Part shown: piece by piece, positions 25,482-34,734 of the stretch
How positions within the stretch are numbered: the first letter of the stretch is position 1
Layout of the letters: each line of letters starts with the position of its first letter
Origin: Nocardioides deserti
Lineage (GTDB): Bacteria > Actinomycetota > Actinomycetes > Propionibacteriales > Nocardioidaceae
Assembly: GCF_014266025.1 (NCBI RefSeq)
Contig: NZ_JACMYC010000015.1
Coordinates: 1 to 64,000, forward strand
DNA: 64,000 nucleotides
Direction: 5' to 3'
Made by a program: the position numbers and the translations under genes
The notes under the pieces: generated by a model
What the model saw: the letters and a program-made list of their open reading frames with translations, nothing else
Told to the model about the DNA's origin: nothing
Database searches by the model: none

Positions 25482-26498
25482 ATGACTGACAGCCAGACCT
25501 CTTCCACGCGGCACACCGTCGTGGTCCCGAACAGCATCAACATGGTGAGCCTGCTGGGACCGGGCGACGAGCACCTCGGGCTCATCGAGCAGGCCTTCGA
25601 CGCCGACGTGCACGTCCGCGGCAACCGGATCACGCTGTACGGCGAGCCGGGCGAGGTCGCCCTCGCCGAGCGGCTGCTCGACGAGCTGGTGACGATCCTC
25701 CGCACCGGCCAGGGCGTGACCGGCGAGACCGTCGAGCGCGTGCTCGCGATGCTGCGTGCGGAGACCACCGAGCGCCCCGCCGACGTGCTGAGCCTCAACA
25801 TCCTCAGCAACCGCGGCCGCTCGATCCGCCCGAAGACGCTGAACCAGAAGCGCTACGTCGACTCCATCGACAAGCACACGGTCACGTTCGGCATCGGCCC
25901 CGCGGGCACGGGCAAGACCTACCTCGCGATGGCGAAGGCCGTGCAGGCGCTCCAGAGCAAGAACGTCAACCGGATCATCCTGACCCGCCCGGCCGTCGAG
26001 GCCGGCGAGCACCTCGGCTTCCTGCCGGGCACGCTCAGCGAGAAGATCGACCCCTACCTGCGCCCGCTCTACGACGCGCTGCACGACATGATCGACCCCG
26101 AGTCGATCCCGAAGCTGATGGCCGCCGGCACGATCGAGGTGGCCCCGCTGGCGTACATGCGTGGCCGCACGCTCAACGACTCCTTCATCATCCTCGACGA
26201 GGCGCAGAACACCACGCCCGAGCAGATGAAGATGTTCCTGACCCGCCTCGGCTTCGGCTCGAAGATCGTCGTCACCGGCGACATCACCCAGACCGACCTG
26301 CCGGGTGGCGTGAAGTCCGGCCTGCGGATCGTCGAGGGGATCCTCGACGGCGTGGAGGACATCTCGTTCAACCGGCTCACCAGCCACGACGTGGTCCGGC
26401 ACCGCCTGGTCGGCAAGATCGTGGCGGCGTACGACGAGTTCGACGCCGAGCGCGAGCGCGTCAGCGAGCAGCGCGCGGCCAAGGACGCGAGCCGGTGA
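25482..26498 (+). CDS. phoH: PhoH-like ATPase (YbeZ type)
   Basis: The protein has 338 residues. An N-terminal KH-like segment (DADVHVRGNRITLYGEPGEV) is followed by a PhoH P-loop domain. Walker A is GIGPAGTGKTYLAMAKA near residue 137, and Walker B is SFIILDEAQNTTPEQMK near residue 232. It is thought to act as an RNA helicase partner of YbeY in rRNA processing. ATG 25482 was chosen; no strong ribosome site is visible. The stop overlaps ybeY by GTGA, the classic phoH-ybeY-corC-era order. Confidence 0.96.
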   Translation: MTDSQTSSTRHTVVVPNSINMVSLLGPGDEHLGLIEQAFDADVHVRGNRITLYGEPGEVALAERLLDELVTILRTGQGVTGETVERVLAMLRAETTERPADVLSLNILSNRGRSIRPKTLNQKRYVDSIDKHTVTFGIGPAGTGKTYLAMAKAVQALQSKNVNRIILTRPAVEAGEHLGFLPGTLSEKIDPYLRPLYDALHDMIDPESIPKLMAAGTIEVAPLAYMRGRTLNDSFIILDEAQNTTPEQMKMFLTRLGFGSKIVVTGDITQTDLPGGVKSGLRIVEGILDGVEDISFNRLTSHDVVRHRLVGKIVAAYDEFDAERERVSEQRAAKDASR

Positions 26499-26944
26499 GC
26501 ATCGAGGTCCTCGACGAGTCCGGCCACGCGCTGGACGTCCGGTGGCTGGCCGACCTGAGCCGGTTCGTGATGGACCGGATGCGGGTCCACCCGATGGCCG
26601 AGCTGTGCATCAAGGCCGTCGACGAGGCGACCATCGCCGAGCTCAACGAGCAGTGGATGGAGAAGGAGGGGCCGACCGACGTCCTCGCCTTCCCGATGGA
26701 CGAGCTGCGCCCCGGCCTGGTCGACGAGGAGCCCGAGGAGGGCGTGCTCGGCGACCTGGTGCTGTGCCCCGAGATCGCGGCGAAGCAGGGTGAGACCGCG
26801 GGGCACGGCAAGGACGCGGAGATCGAGCTGCTGACCGTGCACGGGATCCTCCACCTGCTCGGCTACGACCACGCCGAGCCGGAGGAGCACAAGGAGATGT
26901 TCGGCCTGCAGGACGAGATCCTGAAGGAGTGGCGCACCCGGTGA
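26495..26944 (+). CDS. ybeY: endoribonuclease YbeY
   Basis: The protein has 149 residues. The zinc motif HGILHLLGYDH at about residues 116-126 gives the three histidines of the H3-x5-H-x4-GYDH signature. LNEQWMEKEGPTDVLAFPMD is the second conserved block. YbeY is a single-strand endoribonuclease for 16S rRNA 3'-end maturation and ribosome quality control. GTG 26495 overlaps the phoH stop and its own stop overlaps corC, so all three are translationally coupled. Confidence 0.97.
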   Translation: MSIEVLDESGHALDVRWLADLSRFVMDRMRVHPMAELCIKAVDEATIAELNEQWMEKEGPTDVLAFPMDELRPGLVDEEPEEGVLGDLVLCPEIAAKQGETAGHGKDAEIELLTVHGILHLLGYDHAEPEEHKEMFGLQDEILKEWRTR

Positions 26945-28257
26945 CCGCCGGGGACGTGGGGCTGCTGGTCACGGCAGCCGCACTCGTCGTGCTCGCGGGC
27001 CTCTTCAGCGCCGTCGACGCGGGCATCAGCGCCTTCTCGCGCGCCCGCGCCGAGGAGCTCGTGGGGGAGGAGCGCGCCGGCGCCAAGAAGCTGGTCGCGC
27101 TGCTCGACGACCCCGTCCGCTTCCTCAACACCGCGCTGTTCCTGCGCCTGCTGTGTGAGGTCGCGGCGATCGTGCTGGTCACCCTGCACATCGACGAGGC
27201 CGTCGACGGCGCCTGGTGGGCCAGCGTGCTGCTGACCATCGGGATCATGCTGGTGGTCAGCTTCGTCGTCATCGGCGTCGCTCCGCGCACGCTCGGCCGC
27301 CAGCACTCCGAGACCGTCGCGCTCTACTCAGCCGGCCCGCTCATGGCGCTGAGCAAGGTGCTCGGCCCGCTGCCGCGGCTGCTCATCGTCGTCGGCAACG
27401 CGCTGACGCCGGGCAAGGGCTTCCGCGAGGGCCCGTTCTCCACCGAGACCGAGCTGCGCGAGCTCGTCGACCTCGCCGAGGCCTCCGCCGTCATCGAGTC
27501 CGGCGAGCGGCGGATGATCCACTCCGTCTTCGAGCTCGGCGACACCACCGCGCGCGAGGTGATGGTCCCGCGCAACGACGTGGTCTACGTCGAGCGGCAC
27601 AAGAACCTCCGGCAGACGATGTCCCTCTTCCTGCGCTCCGGCTTCTCCCGGGTGCCGGTGATCGAGGACAACCTCGACACGATCGTCGGCTTCGCCTACC
27701 TCAAGGACGTCGTCCGGCGGGACTTCGAGGCGCCCGAGGTCGAGCTGACCCAGCACATCGACGAGGTGATGCGCCCGGCGACGTACGTGCCGGAGTCCAA
27801 GCCCGTCGACGCGCTGCTCTCGGAGATGCAGGCCAACCGCCAGCACATCGCGGTCGTCGTCGACGAGTACGGCGGCACCGCCGGCATCATCACCATCGAG
27901 GACCTGCTCGAGGAGATCGTCGGCGAGATCACCGACGAGTACGACGAGGAGCAGGTCGAGACCGAGCGGCTCGAGGACGAGGACGGGCAGCCGGAGGGCT
28001 GGCGGGTCTCCTCCCGCTACCCGGTCGACGACCTCGAGGAGCTCTTCGGCTTCGACGTCGAGGAGGAGGACGTCGACAGTGTCGGCGGCCTGATGGCCAA
28101 GCACCTGGGCCGCGTGCCGATCCCCGGCTCGGTCGTGGTGGCGCACGGCCTGCGCTTCGAGGCCGAGGGCCCGGCCGGCCGCCGCAACAAGGTCGCCACC
28201 GTGCGGATCGTCCCGGTGGTCGCCGACGACCCCGACACCATCCAGGAGGACGAGTGA
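26941..28257 (+). CDS. CNNM/CorC-family transporter (hemolysin C-like)
   Basis: The 438-residue protein has an N-terminal CNNM transmembrane domain with about four hydrophobic segments ([18 protein letters not shown] at the start). A CBS pair covers about residues 205-330 ([36 protein letters not shown]). The C-terminal CorC_HlyC domain follows ([20 protein letters not shown]). Such proteins are linked to magnesium or cobalt efflux, and the old name hemolysin is misleading. The start is GTG 26941, overlapping ybeY. The stop overlaps the next gene by GTGA. Confidence 0.94.
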   Translation: MTAGDVGLLVTAAALVVLAGLFSAVDAGISAFSRARAEELVGEERAGAKKLVALLDDPVRFLNTALFLRLLCEVAAIVLVTLHIDEAVDGAWWASVLLTIGIMLVVSFVVIGVAPRTLGRQHSETVALYSAGPLMALSKVLGPLPRLLIVVGNALTPGKGFREGPFSTETELRELVDLAEASAVIESGERRMIHSVFELGDTTAREVMVPRNDVVYVERHKNLRQTMSLFLRSGFSRVPVIEDNLDTIVGFAYLKDVVRRDFEAPEVELTQHIDEVMRPATYVPESKPVDALLSEMQANRQHIAVVVDEYGGTAGIITIEDLLEEIVGEITDEYDEEQVETERLEDEDGQPEGWRVSSRYPVDDLEELFGFDVEEEDVDSVGGLMAKHLGRVPIPGSVVVAHGLRFEAEGPAGRRNKVATVRIVPVVADDPDTIQEDE

Positions 28258-28613
28258 CCACCACCGAGAACGGCCCGGGGCTCAGCGCCGAGGACCGCAA
28301 GCTGGTCACCCTCGCCCGCGCCACGCGTGCCCGCACCCGGGCCGCGGAGGGCGCGGCGGTGCGCGACGCCGACGGCCGGACGTACGCCGCCGCGACGGTC
28401 GACCTGCCCTCCCTGCAGGTCTCCGCGCTCGGCGTGTGCGTCGCGATGGCGGTCGCGTCCGGGGCGACCGGCCTCGAGGCCGCGGCCGTCCTGACCGAGG
28501 CCGACGGGGTGGCCGACACCGATCTGGCCGCGCTCCGCGACGTCGCCGGCGCCGGCATCGTCGTCCATCGTGGCGACCCGCGCGGCACGCTTGTGGCGAC
28601 CGTCACCACCTGA
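28254..28613 (+). CDS. cytidine-deaminase-like protein lacking catalytic motifs
   Basis: The protein has 119 residues. The fold pattern (RTYAAATVDLPSLQVSALGV, AMAVASGATGLEAAAVLTE) resembles the cytidine deaminase domain found between corC and era in many actinobacteria. The zinc motifs H/C-A-E and P-C-x2-C are absent, so it should not be a deaminase. It may be structural or regulatory. GTG 28254 overlaps the corC stop. About 40 bases separate it from the tms genes. Confidence 0.8.
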   Translation: MTTTENGPGLSAEDRKLVTLARATRARTRAAEGAAVRDADGRTYAAATVDLPSLQVSALGVCVAMAVASGATGLEAAAVLTEADGVADTDLAALRDVAGAGIVVHRGDPRGTLVATVTT

Positions 28614-28658
28614 GGAACCCCCTCCGCACCGCCCACGCGCAGGAGTAACTTGTTGCCC

Positions 28659-30029
28659 GTGACAACTTCCGGGGCGTGGGAGCGGCACGAGCAGGCGGTG
28701 GCTCGGCTGCGGGCGTCGTACGCCGCGATCCCGTCCGGCGCGCCGGTCCGGCTGGCGAAGCAGACCTCGAACCTGTTCCGCCCGCGCACCGCGACGACCG
28801 GTCCGGGGCTGGACGTCAGCGGCCTGACCGGCGTCATCGAGGTCGACCCGGTCGGGCGGACCGCGCAGGTGCAGGGCATGTGCACCTACGAGGACCTCGT
28901 CGACGCGACGCTGCCGCACGGCCTGATGCCCTACGTCGTCCCGCAGCTGCGGACGATCACGCTCGGTGGCGCGGTTACGGGCCTGGGCATCGAGTCGACC
29001 AGCTTCCGCAACGGCCTGCCGCACGAGTCGGTGCTGGAGATGGACGTCTTCACCGGCGCCGGCGAGGTCGTGACGACCCGGCCCGGCCCCGATGGTCAGC
29101 ACAGCACGCTCTTCGACGCGTTCCCGAACTCCTACGGCTCGCTCGGCTACGCCACGCGGCTCGAGATCAGCCTCGAGCAGGTGCCGTCGTACGTCGCGCT
29201 GCGCCACGTCCGTGTCGAGCCGGAGCTGCTGGCGAGGACGATCGAGGGGATCGTCGCGACCGGTGAGCTCGACGGCGTCCGGGTCGACGGGCTCGACGGC
29301 ACGGCGTTCGCGCTGGACGAGGTCTACCTGACCCTGGCGACCTGGCAGGACGAGCCGGGCCCGACCAGCGACTACACCGGTCAGGACATCTACTACCGGA
29401 GCATCCGGCAGCGGGCGACCGACCTGCTGACCACCTACGACTACCTGTGGCGCTGGGACACCGACTGGTTCTGGTGCTCGGGTGCGTTCGGCGCGCAGCA
29501 CCCGGTCGCGCGCCGCGTGTGGCCGCGCAGGTGGCGGCGCTCCGACGTCTACCACCGGATGGTCGCCTTCGAGCGCCGCCACGGCATCGTCGACCGGCTG
29601 GACCGGCGGGCGGGCCGCCCGCAGCGCGAGCGGGTGATCCAGGACGTCGAGGTGCCGGTCGAGCGGCTGACCGAGTTCCTCGCCTGGTTCGACGAGGCCG
29701 TCGGGATGCGGCCGGTGTGGCTGTGCCCGCTGGTCGCGCAGCACGACTGGCCGACGTACCCGCTCGAGCGCGGCGCGACGTACGTCAACGTCGGCTTCTG
29801 GGGGACCGTCCCGGTCGGCGACGACGCGCCCGAGGCCCCGCTCAACCGGGCCATCGAGGCGAAGGTCCACGAGCTCGGCGGCCACAAGTCGCTCTACTCC
29901 GAGGCCTTCTACGACCGCGGGACCTTCGACCGGCTCTACGCCGGCGAGCACCTCGCGGCCGTCAAGAGCACCTACGACCCCGACGACAGGCTGACGAGCC
30001 TCTACGACAAGGTGGTGAGGAGACGGTGA
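28659..30029 (+). CDS. tmsA: FAD-dependent oxidoreductase, TmsA/BfaA-like (10-methylene fatty acid reductase)
   Basis: The 456-residue flavoprotein has a PCMH-type FAD-binding domain (IEVDPVGRTAQVQGMCTYED, ITLGGAVTGLGIESTSFRNG) and a C-terminal cap with LYSEAFYDRGTFDRLY. It resembles FAD-linked oxidases of the DHCR24 type. It is coupled by GTGA to a cyclopropane-synthase-like methyltransferase. That pairing is the known actinobacterial system for 10-methyl branched fatty acids such as tuberculostearate, in which this enzyme reduces the 10-methylene intermediate. The start is uncertain. GTG 28659 is used, but TTG 28653 has better spacing to AGGAG, and TTG 28650 is also possible. Confidence 0.83.
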   Translation: MTTSGAWERHEQAVARLRASYAAIPSGAPVRLAKQTSNLFRPRTATTGPGLDVSGLTGVIEVDPVGRTAQVQGMCTYEDLVDATLPHGLMPYVVPQLRTITLGGAVTGLGIESTSFRNGLPHESVLEMDVFTGAGEVVTTRPGPDGQHSTLFDAFPNSYGSLGYATRLEISLEQVPSYVALRHVRVEPELLARTIEGIVATGELDGVRVDGLDGTAFALDEVYLTLATWQDEPGPTSDYTGQDIYYRSIRQRATDLLTTYDYLWRWDTDWFWCSGAFGAQHPVARRVWPRRWRRSDVYHRMVAFERRHGIVDRLDRRAGRPQRERVIQDVEVPVERLTEFLAWFDEAVGMRPVWLCPLVAQHDWPTYPLERGATYVNVGFWGTVPVGDDAPEAPLNRAIEAKVHELGGHKSLYSEAFYDRGTFDRLYAGEHLAAVKSTYDPDDRLTSLYDKVVRRR

Positions 30030-31294
30030 GCTCGATCTCGATCGGCGACGCGGTGGCGTCGCTGCTCCGTGACGGGATGCCGGTGCGGTTCGAGGCGTAC
30101 GACGGCTCGGCCGCCGGGCCGAGGGACGCCGGCATCCGCCTGGTGCTGACCAACCCGCGCGGGCTGGCCTACATCATGACCGCGCCGGGCGACCTCGGCA
30201 TGGCGCGCGCCTACGTCTCGGGCGACCTCGAGGTGCACGGCGTGCACCCCGGCGACCCGTACGACGCGATGTCGCTGCTGATGAACCACCTGCGCTTCCG
30301 CAAGCCGACCCCCGCCGAGGCGGTCAGGCTGGTGCGCGGGCTGGGTCTCAACCACCTCAAGCCGCCGCCGCCCCCACCGCAGGAGCACCTGCCGCGCTGG
30401 CGCCGCGTGGTCGAGGGCGTGCGGCACTCGCTGACCCGCGACGCCGAGGTGATCAGCCACCACTACGACGTCTCCAACACCTTCTACCGCCACGTGCTCG
30501 GCCCGTCGATGGCCTACACCTGCGCGGTCTTCCCGAAGGAGTCGGCGTCGCTGGAGGAGGCCCAGGCCGAGAAGTTCGACCTGGTCGCGCGCAAGCTCGA
30601 CCTCCAGCCGGGGCAGCGCCTGCTCGACGTCGGCTGCGGCTGGGGCGGGATGGTCATCCACGCCGCCAAGGAGTACGGCGTGCGCGCGCTCGGCGTGACG
30701 CTCTCCCGCGAGCAGGCGTCGTGGGCCAAGCAGGCCATCGACGAGGCCGGCGTCGGCGACCTGGTCGAGGTGCGGCACTCCGACTACCGCGACGTCCCCG
30801 AGACCGGGTTCGACGCGATCAGCTCCATCGGGCTGACCGAGCACATCGGGGTGCGCAACTACCCTGCGTACTTCGGCTTCCTGCGCGACCACCTGAAGCC
30901 CGAGGGACGCCTGCTCAACCACTGCATCACCCGGCCGCACAACCGCCCGGAGTCGACGGGCGCGTTCATCGACCGCTACGTCTTCCCCGACGGCGAGCTG
31001 ACCGGCTCCGGCACGATCATCACCGCGGCGCAGGACGTCGGCCTCGAGGTCATGCACGAGGAGAACCTGCGCCTCCACTACGCCATGACGCTGCGCGAGT
31101 GGTGCGCCAACCTGGTGGAGAACTGGGACGCCTGCGTCGCCGAGGTCGGCGAGGGCACCGCGCGGGTGTGGGGCCTCTACATGGCCGGGTCGCGGCTGGC
31201 GTTCGAGCGCAACGAGATCCAGCTGCACCAGGTGCTGGCGGTCAACACCACCGAGGACGGCCGCGACGGATTCCCGCTGCGTCCGACGTGGTGA
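30026..31294 (+). CDS. tmsB: cyclopropane-synthase-like methyltransferase, TmsB/BfaB-like
   Basis: The 422-residue S-adenosylmethionine-dependent lipid methyltransferase has a long N-terminal region (PVRFEAYDGSAAGPRDAGIR, then a proline run near residue 112). The catalytic core follows with HHYDVSNTFYRHVLGPSMAY, SAM loop LDVGCGWGGM near residue 200, and SIGLTEHIGVRNYPAYF. It should add a methyl group from SAM to the double bond of an oleoyl phospholipid to give the 10-methylene product. GTG 30026 overlaps the tmsA stop and is preceded by GAGGAG. The gene is 13 bases ahead of a flavoreductase gene. Confidence 0.87.
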   Translation: MSSISIGDAVASLLRDGMPVRFEAYDGSAAGPRDAGIRLVLTNPRGLAYIMTAPGDLGMARAYVSGDLEVHGVHPGDPYDAMSLLMNHLRFRKPTPAEAVRLVRGLGLNHLKPPPPPPQEHLPRWRRVVEGVRHSLTRDAEVISHHYDVSNTFYRHVLGPSMAYTCAVFPKESASLEEAQAEKFDLVARKLDLQPGQRLLDVGCGWGGMVIHAAKEYGVRALGVTLSREQASWAKQAIDEAGVGDLVEVRHSDYRDVPETGFDAISSIGLTEHIGVRNYPAYFGFLRDHLKPEGRLLNHCITRPHNRPESTGAFIDRYVFPDGELTGSGTIITAAQDVGLEVMHEENLRLHYAMTLREWCANLVENWDACVAEVGEGTARVWGLYMAGSRLAFERNEIQLHQVLAVNTTEDGRDGFPLRPTW

Positions 31295-31307
31295 CTAGCC
31301 TGACCCG

Positions 31308-32120
31308 GTGAGCACCCGGGCCCAGCAGCACACCGCCGAGGTCGTCGGCCGGACCCAGGTCTCCGACCACCTCGTGCGGCTCGTGCTCGGCGGCCCGGGC
31401 CTCGCGGACTTCACCTCGACCGGCGTGCCGGACGAGTGGGTGGGCCTGGTCGTGCCCGGCCAGTTCCAGAGTCGGTACTACACGGTGCGCTCCTGGGACC
31501 CGGCTTCCGGTGCGGGTGGCGAGCTCGTCCTCGACGTCGTGGTCCACGACGTCGGCCTGGTCACCGAGTGGGCCCGCCGCGACGTGGTGGGGAAGACCGT
31601 CATCGTGACCGAGCCGAAGGGCTCCTTCGCGATGCCCGACGACGCGGCCTGGCTGCTGCTCGTCGGCGACCTCACCGCGCTGCCGGCGATGGCCCGGATC
31701 CGCGAGACCGTCGACGTCCCGACCCGCGTCTGGGCGGAGGTGCCGGCCGACGACGAGCTCGCCGGCTACCTGCCCGCCGGCGCGGACGTCACCTGGCTCG
31801 ACCAGCCCGGCGACGGCGAGAGCCGGCTCGCCGAGGCCGTCGAGGCGATCGACTGGCCCGAGGGCGAGGGCTACTTCTGGATGGCCGGCGAGTCCGCGCA
31901 GATGCGCGCGGTCCGCAAGCACCTCATGCGGGTCCGGCAGCTGCCGAGCACGGCGTACGACGTCATGGGCTACTGGCGAGCCAACGCGAAGCGGCAGCCC
32001 CGGTCTGTCGACCCCGGGCCGGTGTGGCGCGCCGGCAAGGCGGCCGGCAAGAGCGACGACCAGATCTGGGCCGACTACGACTCAGCAGCATCCGACCCAG
32101 CATCCGACGGACAGGCCTGA
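31308..32120 (+). CDS. siderophore-interacting-protein-type FAD reductase
   Basis: The protein has 270 residues. The FAD-binding motif SRYYTVRSWD lies near residues 54-63. An NAD(P)-binding half (LLLVGDLTALPAMARI, YFWMAGESAQMRAVRKHL) follows, with the SIP family ending DVMGYWRANAKRQ. Typical members reduce ferric siderophores with NAD(P)H. Here no iron box or siderophore gene is nearby and it follows tmsB by 13 bases, so a role as electron donor in the tms pathway is a possible alternative. GTG 31308 starts it; era follows after one base. Confidence 0.88.
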   Translation: MSTRAQQHTAEVVGRTQVSDHLVRLVLGGPGLADFTSTGVPDEWVGLVVPGQFQSRYYTVRSWDPASGAGGELVLDVVVHDVGLVTEWARRDVVGKTVIVTEPKGSFAMPDDAAWLLLVGDLTALPAMARIRETVDVPTRVWAEVPADDELAGYLPAGADVTWLDQPGDGESRLAEAVEAIDWPEGEGYFWMAGESAQMRAVRKHLMRVRQLPSTAYDVMGYWRANAKRQPRSVDPGPVWRAGKAAGKSDDQIWADYDSAASDPASDGQA

Positions 32121-32121
32121 C

Positions 32122-33069
32122 ATGAGCGACACCACCCCCAGCACTTCCGGATCGACCGAGCACCGCAGCGGCTTCGCCTCGTTCGTCGGCCGGCCGAACG
32201 CCGGCAAGTCGACGCTGACCAACGCGCTGGTGGGCCAGAAGGTCGTCATCACCAGCTCCAAGCCGCAGACCACCCGCACCGTCGTGCGCGGCATCGTGCA
32301 CCGCCCCGACGCGCAGCTGGTGCTCGTCGACACCCCCGGCCTGCACCGCCCGCGCACGCTGCTCGGCGAGCGGCTCAACGACCTCGTCAAGACCACGCTC
32401 GCCGAGGTCGACGTGGTCGCAGCGTGCTTCCCGGCGAACGAGAAGATCGGCCCCGGCGACCGGTTCATCGTCAACGAGATGGCGAAGGTCAAGCGCACCA
32501 CGAAGGTCGCCATCGCCACCAAGACCGATCTCGCGACGCCCGAGCAGGTCGGCCAGCACCTGCTCGACATCCAGGCGTTGGGCGCCGAGACCGGCACCGA
32601 CTGGGCCGAGATCGTGCCGGTCTCCGCGCAGGCCGGCGACCAGGTCGAGCTCCTCGCCGACCTCCTCATCGGCCTGCTGCCGGCCGGACCGCAGCTGTAC
32701 CCCGACGGCGACCTCAGCGACGCCCCCGAGGAGATCCTGGTCGCAGAGCTGATCCGCGAGGCCGCGCTCGAGGACGTCCGCGACGAGCTCCCGCACTCCA
32801 TCGCGGTCGTCGTCGAGGAGATGAACCTCCGCGAGGACCGCCCCGAGGACAAGCCGCTGCTCGACATCCACGCCAACGTGTACGTCGAGCGCGACTCCCA
32901 GAAGGGCATCATCATCGGCCACAAGGGCTCGCGGCTGCGCAAGATCGGCACCGACGCCCGCAAGCAGATCGAGGCCCTCCTGGGCACCCCGGTCTATCTC
33001 GACCTCCACGTCAAGATCGCCAAGGACTGGCAGCGCGACCCGCGTCAGCTGCGCAAGCTCGGCTTCTAG
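32122..33069 (+). CDS. era: GTPase Era
   Basis: The protein has 315 residues. GTPase motifs are G1 GRPNAGKST (about residues 23-31), the TTRT switch, G3 DTPGLH and a G4 that reads TKTD where NKxD is usual, as in other actinobacterial Era proteins. The C-terminal KH domain includes GIIIGHKGSRLRKIGTDARK. Era binds the 16S rRNA 3' end and guides 30S assembly. ATG 32122 starts one base after the reductase stop. Its stop TAG shares bases with the TAG of the convergent gene within CTAG. Confidence 0.97.
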   Translation: MSDTTPSTSGSTEHRSGFASFVGRPNAGKSTLTNALVGQKVVITSSKPQTTRTVVRGIVHRPDAQLVLVDTPGLHRPRTLLGERLNDLVKTTLAEVDVVAACFPANEKIGPGDRFIVNEMAKVKRTTKVAIATKTDLATPEQVGQHLLDIQALGAETGTDWAEIVPVSAQAGDQVELLADLLIGLLPAGPQLYPDGDLSDAPEEILVAELIREAALEDVRDELPHSIAVVVEEMNLREDRPEDKPLLDIHANVYVERDSQKGIIIGHKGSRLRKIGTDARKQIEALLGTPVYLDLHVKIAKDWQRDPRQLRKLGF

Positions 33070-33893
33070 TCAGGAGCCCAGCAGCGGCCGAAGGTCGTGC
33101 CGGAGCGCCACTGGTCGGCGCTGGGCCACTCGTAGCCCCACTCGAAGCTGAGCGGGTCGTCGGCGGCGTCGCGGCCGGCGTCCTCGCACGGGTCCTGGCC
33201 GGCGTCGCGCACGGCCGCCTCGCCGGGGTAGCGGCCCGAGCCGAGGTCGACGACGGCGACCGCGCGCCAGGTGTGGTCCGCGGAGCACGGGACCCGGCGG
33301 AAGCCCGGGGCGTCGGGGCCGGCGGTGCCGCACATCGCCCAGCGGCGGGCGGCTTCGGGGCGGTCGAGGACGCCGGCCAGTCGCCCGGTGAGCGGCGCGA
33401 GCTCCTCGGGTCCGGCCAGCGAGACGACGTCGCAGCGGAACCAGTCGGCCCCGGCGTCGGACTCCTCGACGGTCGGGGTGAACCACACCGATCGCAGCAT
33501 GCTCAGCCGCTGCGCCTCGCGATCCCCGCCGAGGAACGGCCCGAGCCGCCGCGGGCACTCGTCGGCGACCTGCTGCTGGACCCGGTCGGAGTCGACGGCC
33601 AGCAGGTGACCGCCGACGACGGCGTCGAGAGTGCCGACGGCGTACGTCCTCGAGGTATGCCGACCCGAGCACGGCACCGGGTCGGTCGCGGTCGTCGGGG
33701 CGACCGCCTCGGCGTAGGTCATCCGGTAGCAGGCGCGGTCCTCCGGCTCGCGCAGCGGCGCGGCCGAGGGGGCGGTAGCGGTGGGGCTGCCCGAGGGGGT
33801 GGGCCGGGACGTGGAGGAGGGCTCCGGCTCGGAGACCGAGGAGCAGCCGGCCGCGAGGGCCAGCAGCAGGAGGGCGGCGGCGCGACCGCGCAT
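33066..33893 (-). CDS. septum-formation-family lipoprotein (copy 2)
   Basis: The 275-residue protein has a signal peptide with lipobox (LLLLALAAGCSSVSEPE), a Ser/Thr/Pro linker, and two septum-formation-type repeats marked by spaced cysteines (ACYRMTYAEA, VPCSGRHTSRTYAVG, FRCDVVSLAG, VPCSADHTWRAVAVVD, FGRCWAPD). The family was named from a septum link in actinobacteria, but its biochemistry is unclear. It overlaps the upstream paralogue by one base (TGATG). The two share cysteine spacing and the E/A-D-H-x-W-R-A-V motif, so they arose by tandem duplication. Its stop codon is embedded in the CTAG shared with era. Confidence 0.82.
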   Translation of the reverse strand: MRGRAAALLLLALAAGCSSVSEPEPSSTSRPTPSGSPTATAPSAAPLREPEDRACYRMTYAEAVAPTTATDPVPCSGRHTSRTYAVGTLDAVVGGHLLAVDSDRVQQQVADECPRRLGPFLGGDREAQRLSMLRSVWFTPTVEESDAGADWFRCDVVSLAGPEELAPLTGRLAGVLDRPEAARRWAMCGTAGPDAPGFRRVPCSADHTWRAVAVVDLGSGRYPGEAAVRDAGQDPCEDAGRDAADDPLSFEWGYEWPSADQWRSGTTFGRCWAPD

Positions 33894-34684
33894 CAGTCCG
33901 GGGTCCGCGCCCAGCACACCGAGCGCCGGTTGCCGGCCTGCCACTCGGCCTCGTGGAACCACGTGAAGCCGAAGTCGTACTCCACCGGGTAGCCCAGCCA
34001 CGCACCCACCGACTCCGAGCAGAAGTCGCGGGTGGTGACCTCGACGACCCGGTCGCCGGGGTACTCGTCGTCCTGGTCGCCGACCTTGATCGTGGTCACG
34101 GCACGCCAGTCGTGCTCCCGCGAGCACGGCACCTTGGTGCCGGCGTCGACCGACGGGCCGACCGCGCAGACCATCCACCGGTCCTGGGGACGCCCGAGCA
34201 GCAGCCCCTCGGCGGTCTCGGGGAGCGCGACGTACTCCTCGCTCTCCTCGCCGCCGCCGACGATGTCGCAGCGGTACCACCGTGCGCCGTCCTCCCACGC
34301 CTCCTGCGAGGGGCGGAACCACGCCCAGCTCACGACCGTGCGCATGACCAGGCTCTCGTCGGCGCCGAGCAGCTCCTGGAACCGCTTCGAGCAGGTCTGG
34401 TAGGCGAACGCGCCGAGCTCCTCGTCGTCGTACGCCGCGTCCCGCAGCTCCTCGGGAAGCTCACCGACCGCGTAGGTCTGCGCGGTGTGCCGCTCGGAGC
34501 AGGGGACCGTGCGGGTGGCGTTGGAGGCGCGCGCGACGTCGTCGGGGGTGAGCACCCGGCAGGCGCCCAGCTCGGGGACCTCGACGGCGTCGACCTGGTC
34601 GGGATCGGTGTCGCCGCCCTGGGGGTCCGTGCCGCAGCCGACGAGCAGGGCCGTCGCCAGGAGCAACGCGGGCAGGAGACGCAC
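33893..34684 (-). CDS. septum-formation-family lipoprotein (copy 1)
   Basis: The 263-residue protein has a signal peptide and lipobox (LLLATALLVGCGTDPQG), and cysteine-bounded repeats like those in its downstream paralogue (ACRVLTPDDVARAS, VPCSERHTAQTYAVG, YRCDIVGGGE, VPCSREHDWRAVTTIK, SVCWARTPD). It is very acidic. The start is GTG 34684. It is translated together with the second copy through a TGATG overlap. It is probably anchored outside the membrane. The sigma factor gene lies 50 bases upstream on the same strand, so the three genes could form one unit. Confidence 0.82.
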   Translation of the reverse strand: MRLLPALLLATALLVGCGTDPQGGDTDPDQVDAVEVPELGACRVLTPDDVARASNATRTVPCSERHTAQTYAVGELPEELRDAAYDDEELGAFAYQTCSKRFQELLGADESLVMRTVVSWAWFRPSQEAWEDGARWYRCDIVGGGEESEEYVALPETAEGLLLGRPQDRWMVCAVGPSVDAGTKVPCSREHDWRAVTTIKVGDQDDEYPGDRVVEVTTRDFCSESVGAWLGYPVEYDFGFTWFHEAEWQAGNRRSVCWARTPD

Positions 34685-34734
34685 GCGCCGGATGCTACCT
34701 GCGGGTCGGCTCGGGCAGCTCGGGTCGGCCCGGG

